Shown: positions 24,171-34,438 of the stretch, in pieces
Layout: each line of letters opens with the position of its first letter
Position numbering within the stretch: the first letter of the stretch is position 1
Assembly: GCA_015680685.1 (NCBI GenBank)
Contig: MNCI01000268.1
Coordinates: forward strand, 252,986 to 316,985
DNA: 64,000 bases
DNA from: Gnetum montanum
Lineage: Eukaryota; Streptophyta; Gnetopsida; Gnetales; Gnetaceae
Reading direction: 5' to 3'
Position numbers and translations under genes: made by a program
Notes under the pieces: generated by a model
The model's database searches: none
Told to the model about the DNA's origin: nothing
The model's input: the letters and a program-made list of their open reading frames with translations, nothing else

Positions 24171-25017
24171 TGATGAGTGGCTAGGTACCCCTACACCCAA
24201 CCATATGAATACAAGCGTTCATGCATGATCTGGTTGAACTCCAAGGATTAAGTGCCTATGTGCTTACACAAAACAAGGATGGGTTATGCGATCATTGTCT
24301 TCCCAAGCTTACTTGTAAGGCACAATTGTATGGTTAAGTAAACTCAAGGTATGTGATTTTTATTGTTTTATGTTTTATGTTCTTGATGCTTAAAAGAGAG
24401 AAATGAAGTAATTTAATAACTAATTTGATTTAACTAATTAACTATTCCCTAACTAGTCCTAACACCAGCATCCATTCCCACTCTCCAGACACATCTTGAA
24501 CTAATGTAACACTACTGGGATTACTAAATGCTAGTCATTACTGGGTTACCAAGTGTTCCACGTATGCTCGAAATGATCATACTGAGTGTGCTAATTCATT
24601 GATAATTAACAATTCAATATAAATAAAATTAATTAACTAATGAGAGTAGCAAATAATAGTAAATAACATTTAAATGAAATAATTAAGCTATTTTGAATGT
24701 TACAAGGTTTATCACAAAGTTTGTCTTTATTTCTGGACACAAGATGTGCTCAGGTACACAATGCTTGAATAAAGATCCGTTCACTTTATAACTCCTACTG
24801 TGGGCACTCAGAAATAATTCTAACTCTAGAAGGAAAAAACTACAAGAGTTTAGCTAAGAGACTAAAAACTAATGTGAAATCAATTGCCCCCTATCTCTTA
24901 TTTATAAGCAATGAGACAGGTTCCAACATCTCATGTATGATATCATTTCGGCATCTTCGATATCGTGTATCCAATATCGAGGATTCAATATCAGGGGTCT
25001 AATATTATGACTCATTA
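24171..25017 (-). repeat. Element B: 5' LTR
   Basis: 847 bp, TGATGAG...CTCATTA on the plus strand (partner ends CTCATCA). In element orientation TTATAAATAAGAG at about 24893-24905 is the likely TATA box, downstream of a U3 with repeated ATATCGA/GATATTG motifs. Confidence 0.92.
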
Positions 25018-25022
25018 GGTCT

Positions 25023-25146
25023 CAATGAAGAATGTTGTTGATCCATCTTCATTAATCATAGTAGAGTAATTGGTAAACTATGGTTCTTTATGAGTACTAT
25101 CCATCAACATCATCTGTTCCTAAATTCTAGAATCTGAATTATCTAT
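25023..25146 (-). pseudogene. CCR4-like EEP nuclease pseudogene, part 2 (between B and C)
   Basis: Continues the frame of part 1 exactly across the TCTAT target duplication of element C: ...STYFESLI then DNSDSRI, EQMMLMDSTHKEP, FTNYSTMINEDGSTTFFIE. It corresponds to the NEPLFTN...F-x-GTLDYI region of CCR4 proteins. The 124-bp stretch is all that separates elements B and C. Confidence 0.8.
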
Positions 25147-26052
25147 TGATGAAGTGCTAAACAGTCGATGTGTTAACTAGGCCATGTATATGGGACCCCG
25201 TATACACGGCCATATCGACGCGGCCCCGTTGATGCATCCTTCCATGAGTCGACGTGGCCCCATTTACGTGGAGCCTGTTTTAGCCTATAAATAAATGGGC
25301 TACCGCCATACTTATGTACCTTTTTGGCAGTTGTAGCGAAGCTCTTCCAATTTGTTTCCATGAGAGTTAGAATATTTACCAAGTGCCCGCAGTAGGTGTA
25401 AGAAAGGTGCTCGACTCTTTATTTGAGTGTTGATGTACCTGAGCCCATTTGCACGAAGGACAATAAAGATGAGCTTTTTAAGAATTCCTTGCAACAATTG
25501 GACTTAATCATTTAATGCATTTTATAGTTTAATATTTCTATGCTTTAATAGTTCATTAAGTCTCTATTGTTATTATTCTAATCGCTATTACTCTTTTATA
25601 GTTCGTAGAAACCATAAGTACGACCATCTCGAACGTAAACCCAACACTTGGCAACCCAGTGACGCTTAACGTCTGGTAGCCCAGTAGTGGTTAGCAAATG
25701 CTCAGGATGTGCCCAGAAGATGGGATCAGATACTTATGTTAAAAAATTTAAGATATAGATTAGAATAACTATAGATTACATAATATTTCATTCCTTACTT
25801 TCCATTCCAAGAATTAGATGCTAGAAGATAAAGTGAAAAATCCATAAAAATCAGTTGCCTTAATCTCACTTAACCATCGCAATCAGAACATCACAAGTGA
25901 GGTTGGGAAGACAACAACTGTTCTAACAAGAGGTTTTGCTGGTTAAGATCTAGTGTATGCAAAGTGCTTATAGTCTACGGAATTTGACCGAGTCGGGTAT
26001 GAACACCCATGATTTGCATGGTTTGGACGTAGGGGTATCTAGCTGCTCATCA
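25147..26052 (+). repeat. Element C: 5' LTR
   Basis: 906 bp, TGATGAAGTGC...GGCTCATCA... ending at the base before the primer-binding site. U3 carries GC-rich units (CCCCGTATACACGGCC, CGACGCGGCCCCGTTGATG) at about 25180-25270, then TATAAATAAAT at 25286-25296, the likely TATA box. The rest is AT-rich. Confidence 0.94.
25286..25296 (+). promoter_or_regulatory. Element C: LTR TATA box
   Basis: TATAAATAAAT just downstream of the GC-rich U3 repeats. The 3' LTR copy is changed to TCTAAATAAG (37686-37695). Confidence 0.6.
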
Positions 26053-26053
26053 T

Positions 26054-26071
26054 TGGCACCGTTGTCGGGGA
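26054..26071 (+). promoter_or_regulatory. Element C: primer-binding site
   Basis: TGGCACCGTTGTCGGGGA, a classic plant gypsy primer-binding site (TGGCGCCGTTGCCGGGGA type), one base after the 5' LTR. Confidence 0.9.
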
Positions 26072-26217
26072 CTATTAGTCTTACATGCGCCATTTAACCT
26101 AAGAAACATTATTATTCATGTCATTGGAAAGGACCCAGGATAGTAAGATTTACACACACTAGGCGAACTAAGTAAAAAGTAAGGTACACCAAGTAGTGGA
26201 TCATCTAATATCCAACA

Positions 26218-28695
26218 TGTCTTCTTCTCACAGGTGAGATGTATCCAACCCACTAGTGCCACAAGAATGTCAGGTGGTCTACATGCATCTAGATGAATAT
26301 ATACCCAACTTCACCTTCATCCTACATCAGGATGAACATTTTGCGATTGGCTCTTGGAATGCTATTTCACAATCTTGCCAGACTAGGCATCCAGGACCAC
26401 AGTGTGGAGTACGTCATGGAGGACCATGACTACTAGGACTATCGTCCCACTGAGGCCCAATGGGCACGAGACTAGGATAATGCAGAACGGTATGAACACA
26501 TGAAGGGGAAACAATTTAGTAACCCCTTATTCTTTCAAGGAATGCAGGACGATGGGGAGCCTATCTTTCACAATTCCCATTTGGCCGAACTTCCTCTAGG
26601 GCATTAGATCATTCAGTCCATCATCCAGAACAAGCAATCAAGTGACTGGGATCCCCAGGAGGATGGAGGATCACGTAGGAGAGGCCACGACACAAGCAAA
26701 GATGGGTAAGAGGATCAAGGCCGTCATCAAAGTAGAGGGGGAGATCAACATACGGGTAGTGGTGATTCCTCTCCTTCTTTTCCATCCTCTTTCTCCCCTC
26801 TACCTTCACCTAGTTCATACTCTGATCATAACTGTGGTAGAAAGGAGTGAGGTGATGGTGGTCGTAAGGATCAAAAGGAACGGCGTGAGAAAGTGCATGA
26901 CCAATCGCGCGAGGCACACCTTCATGAAAGGAGAGGCAGCCAAAATCATCATAGACATCGTGGTCCATAACAGGACTATGACTTAGATGAGCCATTGTTG
27001 GCTACTCGAAGCATGCTCTGTATCACCAAGGTAGTTCAAATACCCAACAGGCACTTAAAGGATAGCCGGATCAAACGCATTGACATGAACAACATCCCCA
27101 AATTTGAAGGGGAATACAATTTTGATCCACAAACTCACCTGCAAGAATTTCATAATGCTTGCACCCTGTAGAACATTGAAAATTATTGGAAAAAGCTTAA
27201 GTTGTTCCCTCACACACTCATCAAGGAAGTAGAGATCTAGTACTAGTCTTTGGAACCAGAATCAATTAGGAGATGGAGTACAATGCTGGATATCTTCAAC
27301 GACAAGTATCAAACCTACTCCAAAGTGGAAAATCTAACACGTCAAATCCAAGGCTGGAAGTAAGGTAATCGTGAACCTTTGGATGTAGCCATGAGTAGGT
27401 ACTATTCATTGTTACATCAGTTCCCTGGCCATGGCTACTCTCAACAGGCATAGTTTTGCCATATCATTAATGGGGTCTGCTTTGAAACTAGAAAGACCCT
27501 TGGCTTATACGCCCAGGGACGATTATTAGAACTAAGGGCCCATCAACTACAGCGCCTCATTGAGTAAGTGGCTAAAGAAGAGGGGGAACTTAGAAAGAAG
27601 GAAAGTGTAAAGGAGTTTAATTGGGATCCCTCCATCAAAAAAATGGAGGTTTGATTTTGTGAAGATGAGGAGGAATCACCACTAGATGCAGCGGTGAACC
27701 GAAAAACCTTGCCCCTACAGCAATTTGCCTCTAAAATATCAACAAAGGTTGAAAAAATGTGGGACTCTTTGGATGAAAAATTCCAAAATGTTTTGAAGAT
27801 CGCAGAGGAGTCTAGAGAGCAAGGTAATGATCATGATCGGTGTAGGAAGAAGGAAGCTAAACGTGCCCACCATAAGGGTAAGGGAAAAATTGTTGTAGTA
27901 GAATAGGTTGCAGACTCTGATACAAAGGAAGATAATGAATATGACATATGCCAATATGAACATCCTAAGGGGTGTTGTCCCATGCTGTTACATCTACAAT
28001 AGTATGGGATGTATGCATTGAACCCTCGTTTGGAAAAGAGACAAATACCCCGAATGTTACCTTACCCACAAGGCAATCCCAAGCAGTTCCACCAGCAGCA
28101 AAGGTATTATCTGAGTGGAGCACCACTACAACCTTATGGACACTTTCAGCAGTGGTAGCACCCACAAGTGTGGGGGATGCCACCTCCAAGGCAATAGTTG
28201 CCTTACCGACAACCAAATCCCTATGGGTACTATGTTCAGCAACCAATCTCTCCACGGGACTCTCCTAGTCATGCAACCTTTCAGAATTACTACCACCCCC
28301 TCGAAATAATTCTAACCTCAGTCTCCATCACCCAAGGAGGAAAGCCCACATCTTTACTATCCTCCTCTACCTTCTCCTATCATCCCTACTCAGCAGTACC
28401 CCACTCAGTTAACACCTGCTCCAGCTATGCAGGGGGAAATCCCACCACATCCATAGCAACGCAACGCTACGAGGGCTGTCAACCTACAACCAGCCCCTCA
28501 GCCAGGTGGAATGGAAGCTAAGCCATGGAAACATCCCTTTTTCGGCCCAATAACTTAAGCACACCCCCACACACACCTGTGGCTAGTTCCTCTGAACCTC
28601 AAACTGCCTCCACTATTCCACCCTTTGAGCAACCTTCAAACCAAACACCCTCCAACATACAAATGGTCATGCTCATACATGTAGTGACTGACTAG
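26218..28695 (+). pseudogene. Element C: gag
   Basis: Gag of element C, beginning near the ATG at 26218 (MSSSHR). Blocks: LDEYIPNFTFILHQDE (about 26290-26340); a His/Arg/Ser-rich region (26640-26990); a capsid-like core from about 27060 with IDMNNIPKFEGEYNFDPQ, LQEFHNACTL, LKLFPHTLIKEVE, MLDIFNDKYQTYSKVE, PLDVAMSRYYSLLHQFPG, RKTLGLYAQGR; then a Lys-rich open run (27694-27906), DICQYEHPKGCCPM and a Gln/Tyr/Pro-rich tail (28020-28500). D has the same core at 45180-45430. Several stops. No CCHC zinc knuckle seen; the C-x-Y-E-H-P-K-G-C block may take its place. Confidence 0.8.
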
Positions 28696-28714
28696 ATCAA
28701 GGCAAGCCATCTTC

Positions 28715-31700
28715 CCTGAAAATTGACTAATCCAAGGAGTCCCCTCATTTATCTTCAGGTGGCAGGAAATGAGCCATGTAAAGCCCTTCTGGATTTGGGG
28801 TCAGAAGTCAATTTGATTTCACATGACATGTACAAGAATTGGAACCTACCCTTATTAAAGAAGAGCAACATTCAGCTCGAGCTAGTAGACCAATCCATTA
28901 CTATTCCCTTGGGCTTGGTGGAGGACATTGTGACCATCTTTTGTGGGTGATCCTATTTTGCTAACTTCCTTGTCATCCATGTTGAGAATTGCAAGGGGAA
29001 CTTCCCAATCATAATGGGAAGAGCCTGGATCAGCACAGTGGATGCAAGACTAGGACTCCAAGGTCTTTCCTTTGAAATTTCAAAGGAAAATCCTTTTGGA
29101 AAGATTGAGAAGAAGCGCGTTCCATGCATCGTGTACAGTGACTCTGGGTGCAATTGTGTGCAGCAACTGTGGTCTACTAAGCGGACATCTATTCAAGCAT
29201 GTAGTTCATGTACTGAGAAATCTCAAGTCCAATAATGCCTGTATGCAACAACCACAACTCAAGAAGGCACCCAGTGGCTGATCGTTAATCCTGCTAGCAG
29301 CACTCTATGCATGGAACCATATGAGGAGCTTATAAGCGCCTACATAGAAAGCATGGATCGATTTAAAGAGTTTTATCAACAAGTATCCATTGTTGATGAC
29401 CATGATGATTGGGAAAAGTTGCAAATCCCTAAAAGTTTCAAAAAAGAGCCCTTGGAACTCAAATCCTTACCAGCCCACCTAGAATATGCATTTTTGCATA
29501 ATGGAAAACTAGTGATTATCAATGCCACCTTTGCTCCTAAACAAAAGAGAAAGTTTCTGAAGGTGGTGAACAAATGGGAAGCTACTTTTGCATGGTCATA
29601 TCTTGAATTAATGAGAGTGGATCCCTGAGTTTGCCAACATTGGATTTATATTGACCCCTCCATGAAGCCACGAAGATAACCATAAGTCTGATTGAACCCC
29701 AAACTGAAGCAGGTCGTCAAAGATGAAATCAAGCAGTTGCTAGAAGCAAGGTTCATCTACTCTATTGCCAATAGTGAATGGGTCAGGCCACTTGTTATTG
29801 TGGCAAAGAAGGATGGCAAATGGAGGGTCTGTATAGATTTCCAATTTCTCAACATGGCTACCTTCAAAGATCACTTCCCACTCTCATTTGTGGACCAAGT
29901 TTTGGATACCATTGTGGGGCATCATTATTATAGCTTTTTGGATGGTTATAGTGGCTATAACCAAATCCAAATTGTGCTAGAGGACCAGGCCAAGACAACC
30001 TTCACAAGTCCATGGGAGACTTTTTCATACAAAAAGATGTCTTTTGGCCTGTGTAATGCACCTGCCACTTTCCAACGCCTTGTCCTCAACATCTTCCAGC
30101 AGCAAATTGGCAATGGGGTAGAAGTCTTCATGGATGACTTCTCTACCTATGGGGCCACATTCGATCAAGCCTTGGACTGCCTTGAGCAAGTTCTGAAAAG
30201 GTGTGTGGACACTAACCTACGGCTCAACTGGCAAAAAAGCCACTTAATGGTCCAGGAGGGCATTGTGCTAGGGCACCGTATTTCACAAATAGGGATTAGC
30301 ATGGATCCTAACAAAATCAGGGTCATCCATGGAATTACCAGGCAACCAAGCACTATAAAAGATGTTTGGTCATTCTTTTCCCACATTGGTTACTACTAGC
30401 ACTTCAACAAAAATTTCTCAAAAATCGCCAAACCATTGGTGGAACTCACAAAGAAAGATGCTCCATTCGTCTGGACCAGGGAATGTGAATCGACATTCCA
30501 AATGCTTAAACAGAAACTCATAGAGACTCTAGTTCTACGGGCACCTGATTAGTCTAGACCTTACCACATCATGACAGATGCATCCAACTATGCATTGGGA
30601 GTCATGCTTACACAGTGTCATGATCAAAAACATCCATACTATATTCACTGTGCAAGCCGTAGCATTGTGTTTTTCCAGCTTAATTACACCACCACCGAAA
30701 AGGAGTTGATGGAGGTGGTGTTCACCTTGGAAAAATTTCGACACTATGTGCTCAGGTATAAGGTGTTTGTGCATACTTACCATAGTGCCATCTAGTTCCT
30801 GATGAACAAACCAACGATGAGCCCCCGTATCATACAGTGGCTAGTGATTCTACAAGAATTTGACCTCACTATGGTAGATCGGAAGGGAAACAATAATGTG
30901 GTTGCTGACCACTTGTCTCAGTTATGATGGGATGATGCAAAAGAGGAGGAGCCCCTCTCCAACCAATTCCTAGATGAACTTCTCTTTGCGAGAGCGGTTG
31001 ATTTGCAAGTGCCCAAGGAATCACCTTGGTTCAGCCACATCCTCACCTATCTAACAACTTAGGAATTTCCAAAGGAGTGGAACCATTGGCATAAATAATA
31101 GTTTCTCCATAAGGCCAAGCGCTTCATGGAAATCAATGGCCACCTTTATAAGGTGTGCGTAGATGGCCTGGTTCGATGGTGTATCCCTGATGATGATACA
31201 CTACGCGTCCTTCAAGATGCTCATGAGGGCCCTTGTGGGGGCCACTATTCTAGATGATGCACAACCATTAAGATCCTGCTTGTAGGATATTATTGGCCCA
31301 CAATTTTTAGGGACACACAATGGTTCGCCCACTCCTGTGAACAATGCTAGAGAGACAGTGGGATGATTGCATAATTGGAGGAACCTCAATAGTGGATCCA
31401 ACCACTCGAGCCCTTCGACATCTAGGGTATCAACTTCATGGGTTCCATCACACCCCTATCCAACGAGAAAGTGTATATCATCGTTGTTGTGGACTATTGC
31501 ACAAAGTGAGCAAAGGCGGCAACCATCATCGATTGTTCCTCAAACACCATCACACGATTTGTCCAACAACAAATCGTCAACATGTTTGGAGTGCCACGTG
31601 CACTCATCTCATATAATGGAACACATTTCATGGGCACCACTTTTCGTAAACTCATGCAACACTTGGGGGTTACCCATAAATTTACAACACCTTATCACCC

Positions 31701-32300
31701 CCAATCCAATGGGCATGCCGAAGTCACCAATTGAGAGATCACCAAAATCCTCACTCGAACCATTAGTAAATATAGGAGGGACTAGAGCACCAAACTTAAC
31801 GATGCCCTATAGGCCTATCACTCCACTTGGAAACTTCCTATAGGTTACTCTCCCTATGAGTTAGTGTAAGATAAGTTACCAAAACTCTCAATCCAGGCAG
31901 AACTCTGGACACTATCCACAGCCAGTGACTTAGGTCTTAACCTACCACTAGCACAACGAGAACGACTTATCAACCTAAGTGTGCTAGATGATAATCGATT
32001 AGTGGCCCTATCTTCAAATGAGATCCACAAGGCCTACAATAAAAAACGTCATGATCTTAGGATTCAGAAGATAACATTTTGACGTGGAGATAAAGTGCTT
32101 TACTGGAACCCCACACATGTACCACAACCGACCAAGTTTTAAGCATTGTGGGAGGGACCTTACATTGGCTCTGAAACCTTCCCATCCGGGGCCTTGCTTA
32201 TACACAAACCTGAGGATCACTAGAACGCAGTTGGTCAATCGGCAACAATTAAAACCTTTCCATGAACTTCACCTAACCAGTGCTACTGCCTCATCGTCAT
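28715..32300 (+). pseudogene. Element C: protease, reverse transcriptase, RNase H, integrase
   Basis: Pol of element C. Protease (28715-29235): ALLDLGSEVNLIS, PLGLVEDIV, PIIMGRAWISTVDA. Reverse transcriptase (29692-30420, 235 open codons): GKWRVCIDFQFLN, YSFLDGYSGYNQIQI, CNAPATFQRLV and the active site VEVFMDDFSTYG (FMDD at 30127-30138). RNase H (30560-30940): MTDASNYALGVMLTQ, ASRSIVFFQLNYTTTEKEL. Integrase (31090-32290): HEGPCGGHYSR and HSCEQC (zinc domain), GINFMGSITP (first Asp to Asn), ALISYNGTHF (second Asp to Tyr), then PYHPQSNGHAEVTN, so catalysis is lost. FMDDFS and DLG are typical of Athila/Tat elements. Confidence 0.93.
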
Positions 32301-34435
32301 CACGACAGCCTCGTTCCATTTTTTGTGTCTCCTCGTTTCCACCCAGTCATGGGGGAGACCGTCCTCCATGCTAATCCATCCTACCAATCTCCCCATTGTT
32401 TTTGAAATTTTTTGTTTTACACTTTTTGTTTTACAACATCATTTGTACGTTTGCCAATTCTTACTAACTTTTCCTTTCTTTAATTACTTTTCCATTTCTT
32501 CATTGATTATTTATGCATGTGTGTGTGTTTAATTTTCAATTGGTTGCTAATAAGTCATGTTATGTTCATCAGGTGTCTGGCGCGAATGGTTTTCGTCGTG
32601 ATGGATCATGTAAAGTGGTCCACCTAGTTTATCTCGCTCCTACCCTCACATTATTGTTCTTGGACTTTACGTCTATTTTCATCTCATAAAATTAGTAGTG
32701 AGTCCACGTCATCCACCCATTCACCCACTCCATGGTTTTCCTTCTTTTGGAAACATGCAACCCCTTCACTTAAAAACATTTTAATTAATGTGTGACTTGT
32801 GTAGTTTCCAGACTTGGGGATGACCGAATGGTTTGAATTAGGTGTGACTTCAAGGGGAATGCAACATTCGTCATCCTTTTCTATCCCTTGGGTTGCCGGT
32901 GTGTCCTTACAGATTTTTTACCACTCCACATTCTTCTCTACAAGGAAGCTCCTGGGCAATTTGACCTTGCATGGTGTGGTCCTCATCGCAAAAATTCAAA
33001 AAACAAAAAAAATAAAAAATAAAAAAAACATGAGAATTCAAAGCACACCCCTTGGTCGAATGCATGCAACCAAGCATGGGTCTTTGCATGGTCTGGTTCC
33101 CACAAAATAATAAGAAAAATAAAAATAAAAACCTAAGTTTGTGGGAATTCAAAGCACACCCCTTAGACCGCCTCTCACGAGTCATGAAAACTAGTTATGG
33201 GACTTACTCCATCCCCTCTAACTTAGTCCCATCACTTCCTTTCTCTCACGCCTGTTGGAGTGGTGGTTCTCTATGGGTGCATTCTCGTGTACTTGGTGGA
33301 TGGACAAGGCTTCACATGTTGCTGTGATGTCACTGTATGTGGTTGGTTTTGGGTTTGAACTTAGGAACGGTTCTACCAAGTCACTTAACCACAACTTCAC
33401 ATGGGGTTTCATGTGACCGATGCTCGGAATTTCAATTCTCTCTCTCTCTTCACTCATTTCTCTCCATAACTCACCTCACTGTCCATCTTATGTTTTGAAA
33501 GTTATTTGTGATTTCCATGAACTTCTCATGCCTTGGCAGGTTCTCATGGATGGGAATATTAACTTACGGTCACCATTTCATGGCCCTAGGGCCCACGGAC
33601 TCTGGTGTTGAGGATATGTAAGGGCTACTGAGGCTACCACCTGCTATGGGGAGGACCCACTTGCATATTCTTGGTCCTGTTTGTTAGCCTCCCATCCTTT
33701 TGATTTCATGGTTGATTATTTTCATAATACCCATCGCTCGATTTCTTCTCTGTGGAGTTCTTTTTCCCCACGTTCTCCTACATTTGACTCTTTTTCTAGC
33801 CCAGTTTACCTTCCTCGTGTCCTCAGCTGCATTCCCAGTCTCTCAAGCTCTTCAACCACTCCAATTTGGAGTTTTAAATTCATTTTTTTTATTTTTTCTA
33901 GGTTGGTCAACATTGGTCAATGGGTGCGACCCCCTACGTATACAGGGCCCCATATATGCAGTCCCCTGCATATACACGACCACGTATACGGGGCCCCGTC
34001 GACACAGCCCTTACTCCGTATATATACCCGTTGTGCCATACACTTTTCATATTTGGAAAAAAACTTGGGGGGATATTTTGCCATTTTTTTGCCTTTCTTC
34101 TTCCCATGTACCTACGTTTCCTATCGCATGTCCACATCATCCTATCCTTTTCCTCTTATGCACCTGGAGCTATGCTCTCAATTGTGGGGGGTGAGGCCTA
34201 TTAGAAATTAATTAATTGATTAAGACTTCGCACCTTTTAAGGGAAGAAACGAAAACAATAGTTTAAACTCCAACTTATCCCTTATTGTTTTTGGTTCTAA
34301 CCCATCAACTAATACTCCGGGGGATCTAACGAGATGCATGTGTCAGCATCATAACTTAGTCAAACAGAGAAGGTGTATGAGGGCCATTTTGAGCAGCTTG
34401 TGCACAATCTAATTAGTGGTTATGTTTAATTACAG
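32301..34435 (+). other. Element C: spacer between integrase and extra ORF
   Basis: Non-coding. Holds a PPT-like tract directly after integrase (32344-32358), stretches shared with B (GAATTCAAAGCACACCCCTT at 33149-33168), a U3-like GC-rich block with TATA box (33925-34026) and a second G-tract (34181-34195). Long open frames at 33681-34211 have no conserved counterpart in B or D and are taken as chance. Confidence 0.65.
33925..34026 (+). promoter_or_regulatory. Element C: internal U3-like promoter candidate
   Basis: GC-rich units like those of the C LTR U3 (ACGTATACAGGGCCCCATAT; CACGTATACGGGGCCCCGTC), then TATATATA at 34019-34026 and CCATACACTT, against CCATACTTATG after the TATA box of the LTR. 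It lies about 410 bases upstream of the extra ORF start and could drive it separately. Similarity seen by eye, not aligned. Confidence 0.45.
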
Positions 34436-34438
34436 ATG
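34419..34438 (+). promoter_or_regulatory. Element C: splice-acceptor-like site at extra ORF start
   Basis: TATGTTTAATTACAG directly followed by ATG at 34436, with a CTAAT branch-point-like pentamer about 20 bases upstream. The same arrangement precedes the extra ORF of B (18238), D (11507) and F (62738). Confidence 0.5.

Larger units (their letters stand above)
17004..25017 (-). mobile_element. Element B: gypsy retrotransposon, Athila/Tat type, internally deleted
   Basis: A complete 8014-bp element with LTRs 17004-17849 and 24171-25017 and a perfect target duplication GGTCT (16999-17003, 25018-25022), inserted into the EEP pseudogene of G. The primer-binding site and polypurine tract give minus orientation. 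Compared with C it lacks the middle of gag and almost all of the extra ORF, but keeps protease, reverse transcriptase, RNase H and integrase. By eye the LTRs differ at about 13% of their first 195 bases and about 7% further in, mostly transitions, so the insertion is old. Confidence 0.93.

Noticed and set aside
27965-28521. Several overlapping 64-107-codon ORFs in C gag
   Set aside because: Alternative frames of the Gln/Pro-rich gag tail; the gag frame itself is the one continuous with protease.
33681-34211. Overlapping plus-strand ORFs of 176 and 164 codons in the C spacer
   Set aside because: Not conserved in the parallel spacers of B or D; the frames run through the U3-like block and are Ser/Phe/Pro-rich composition runs.
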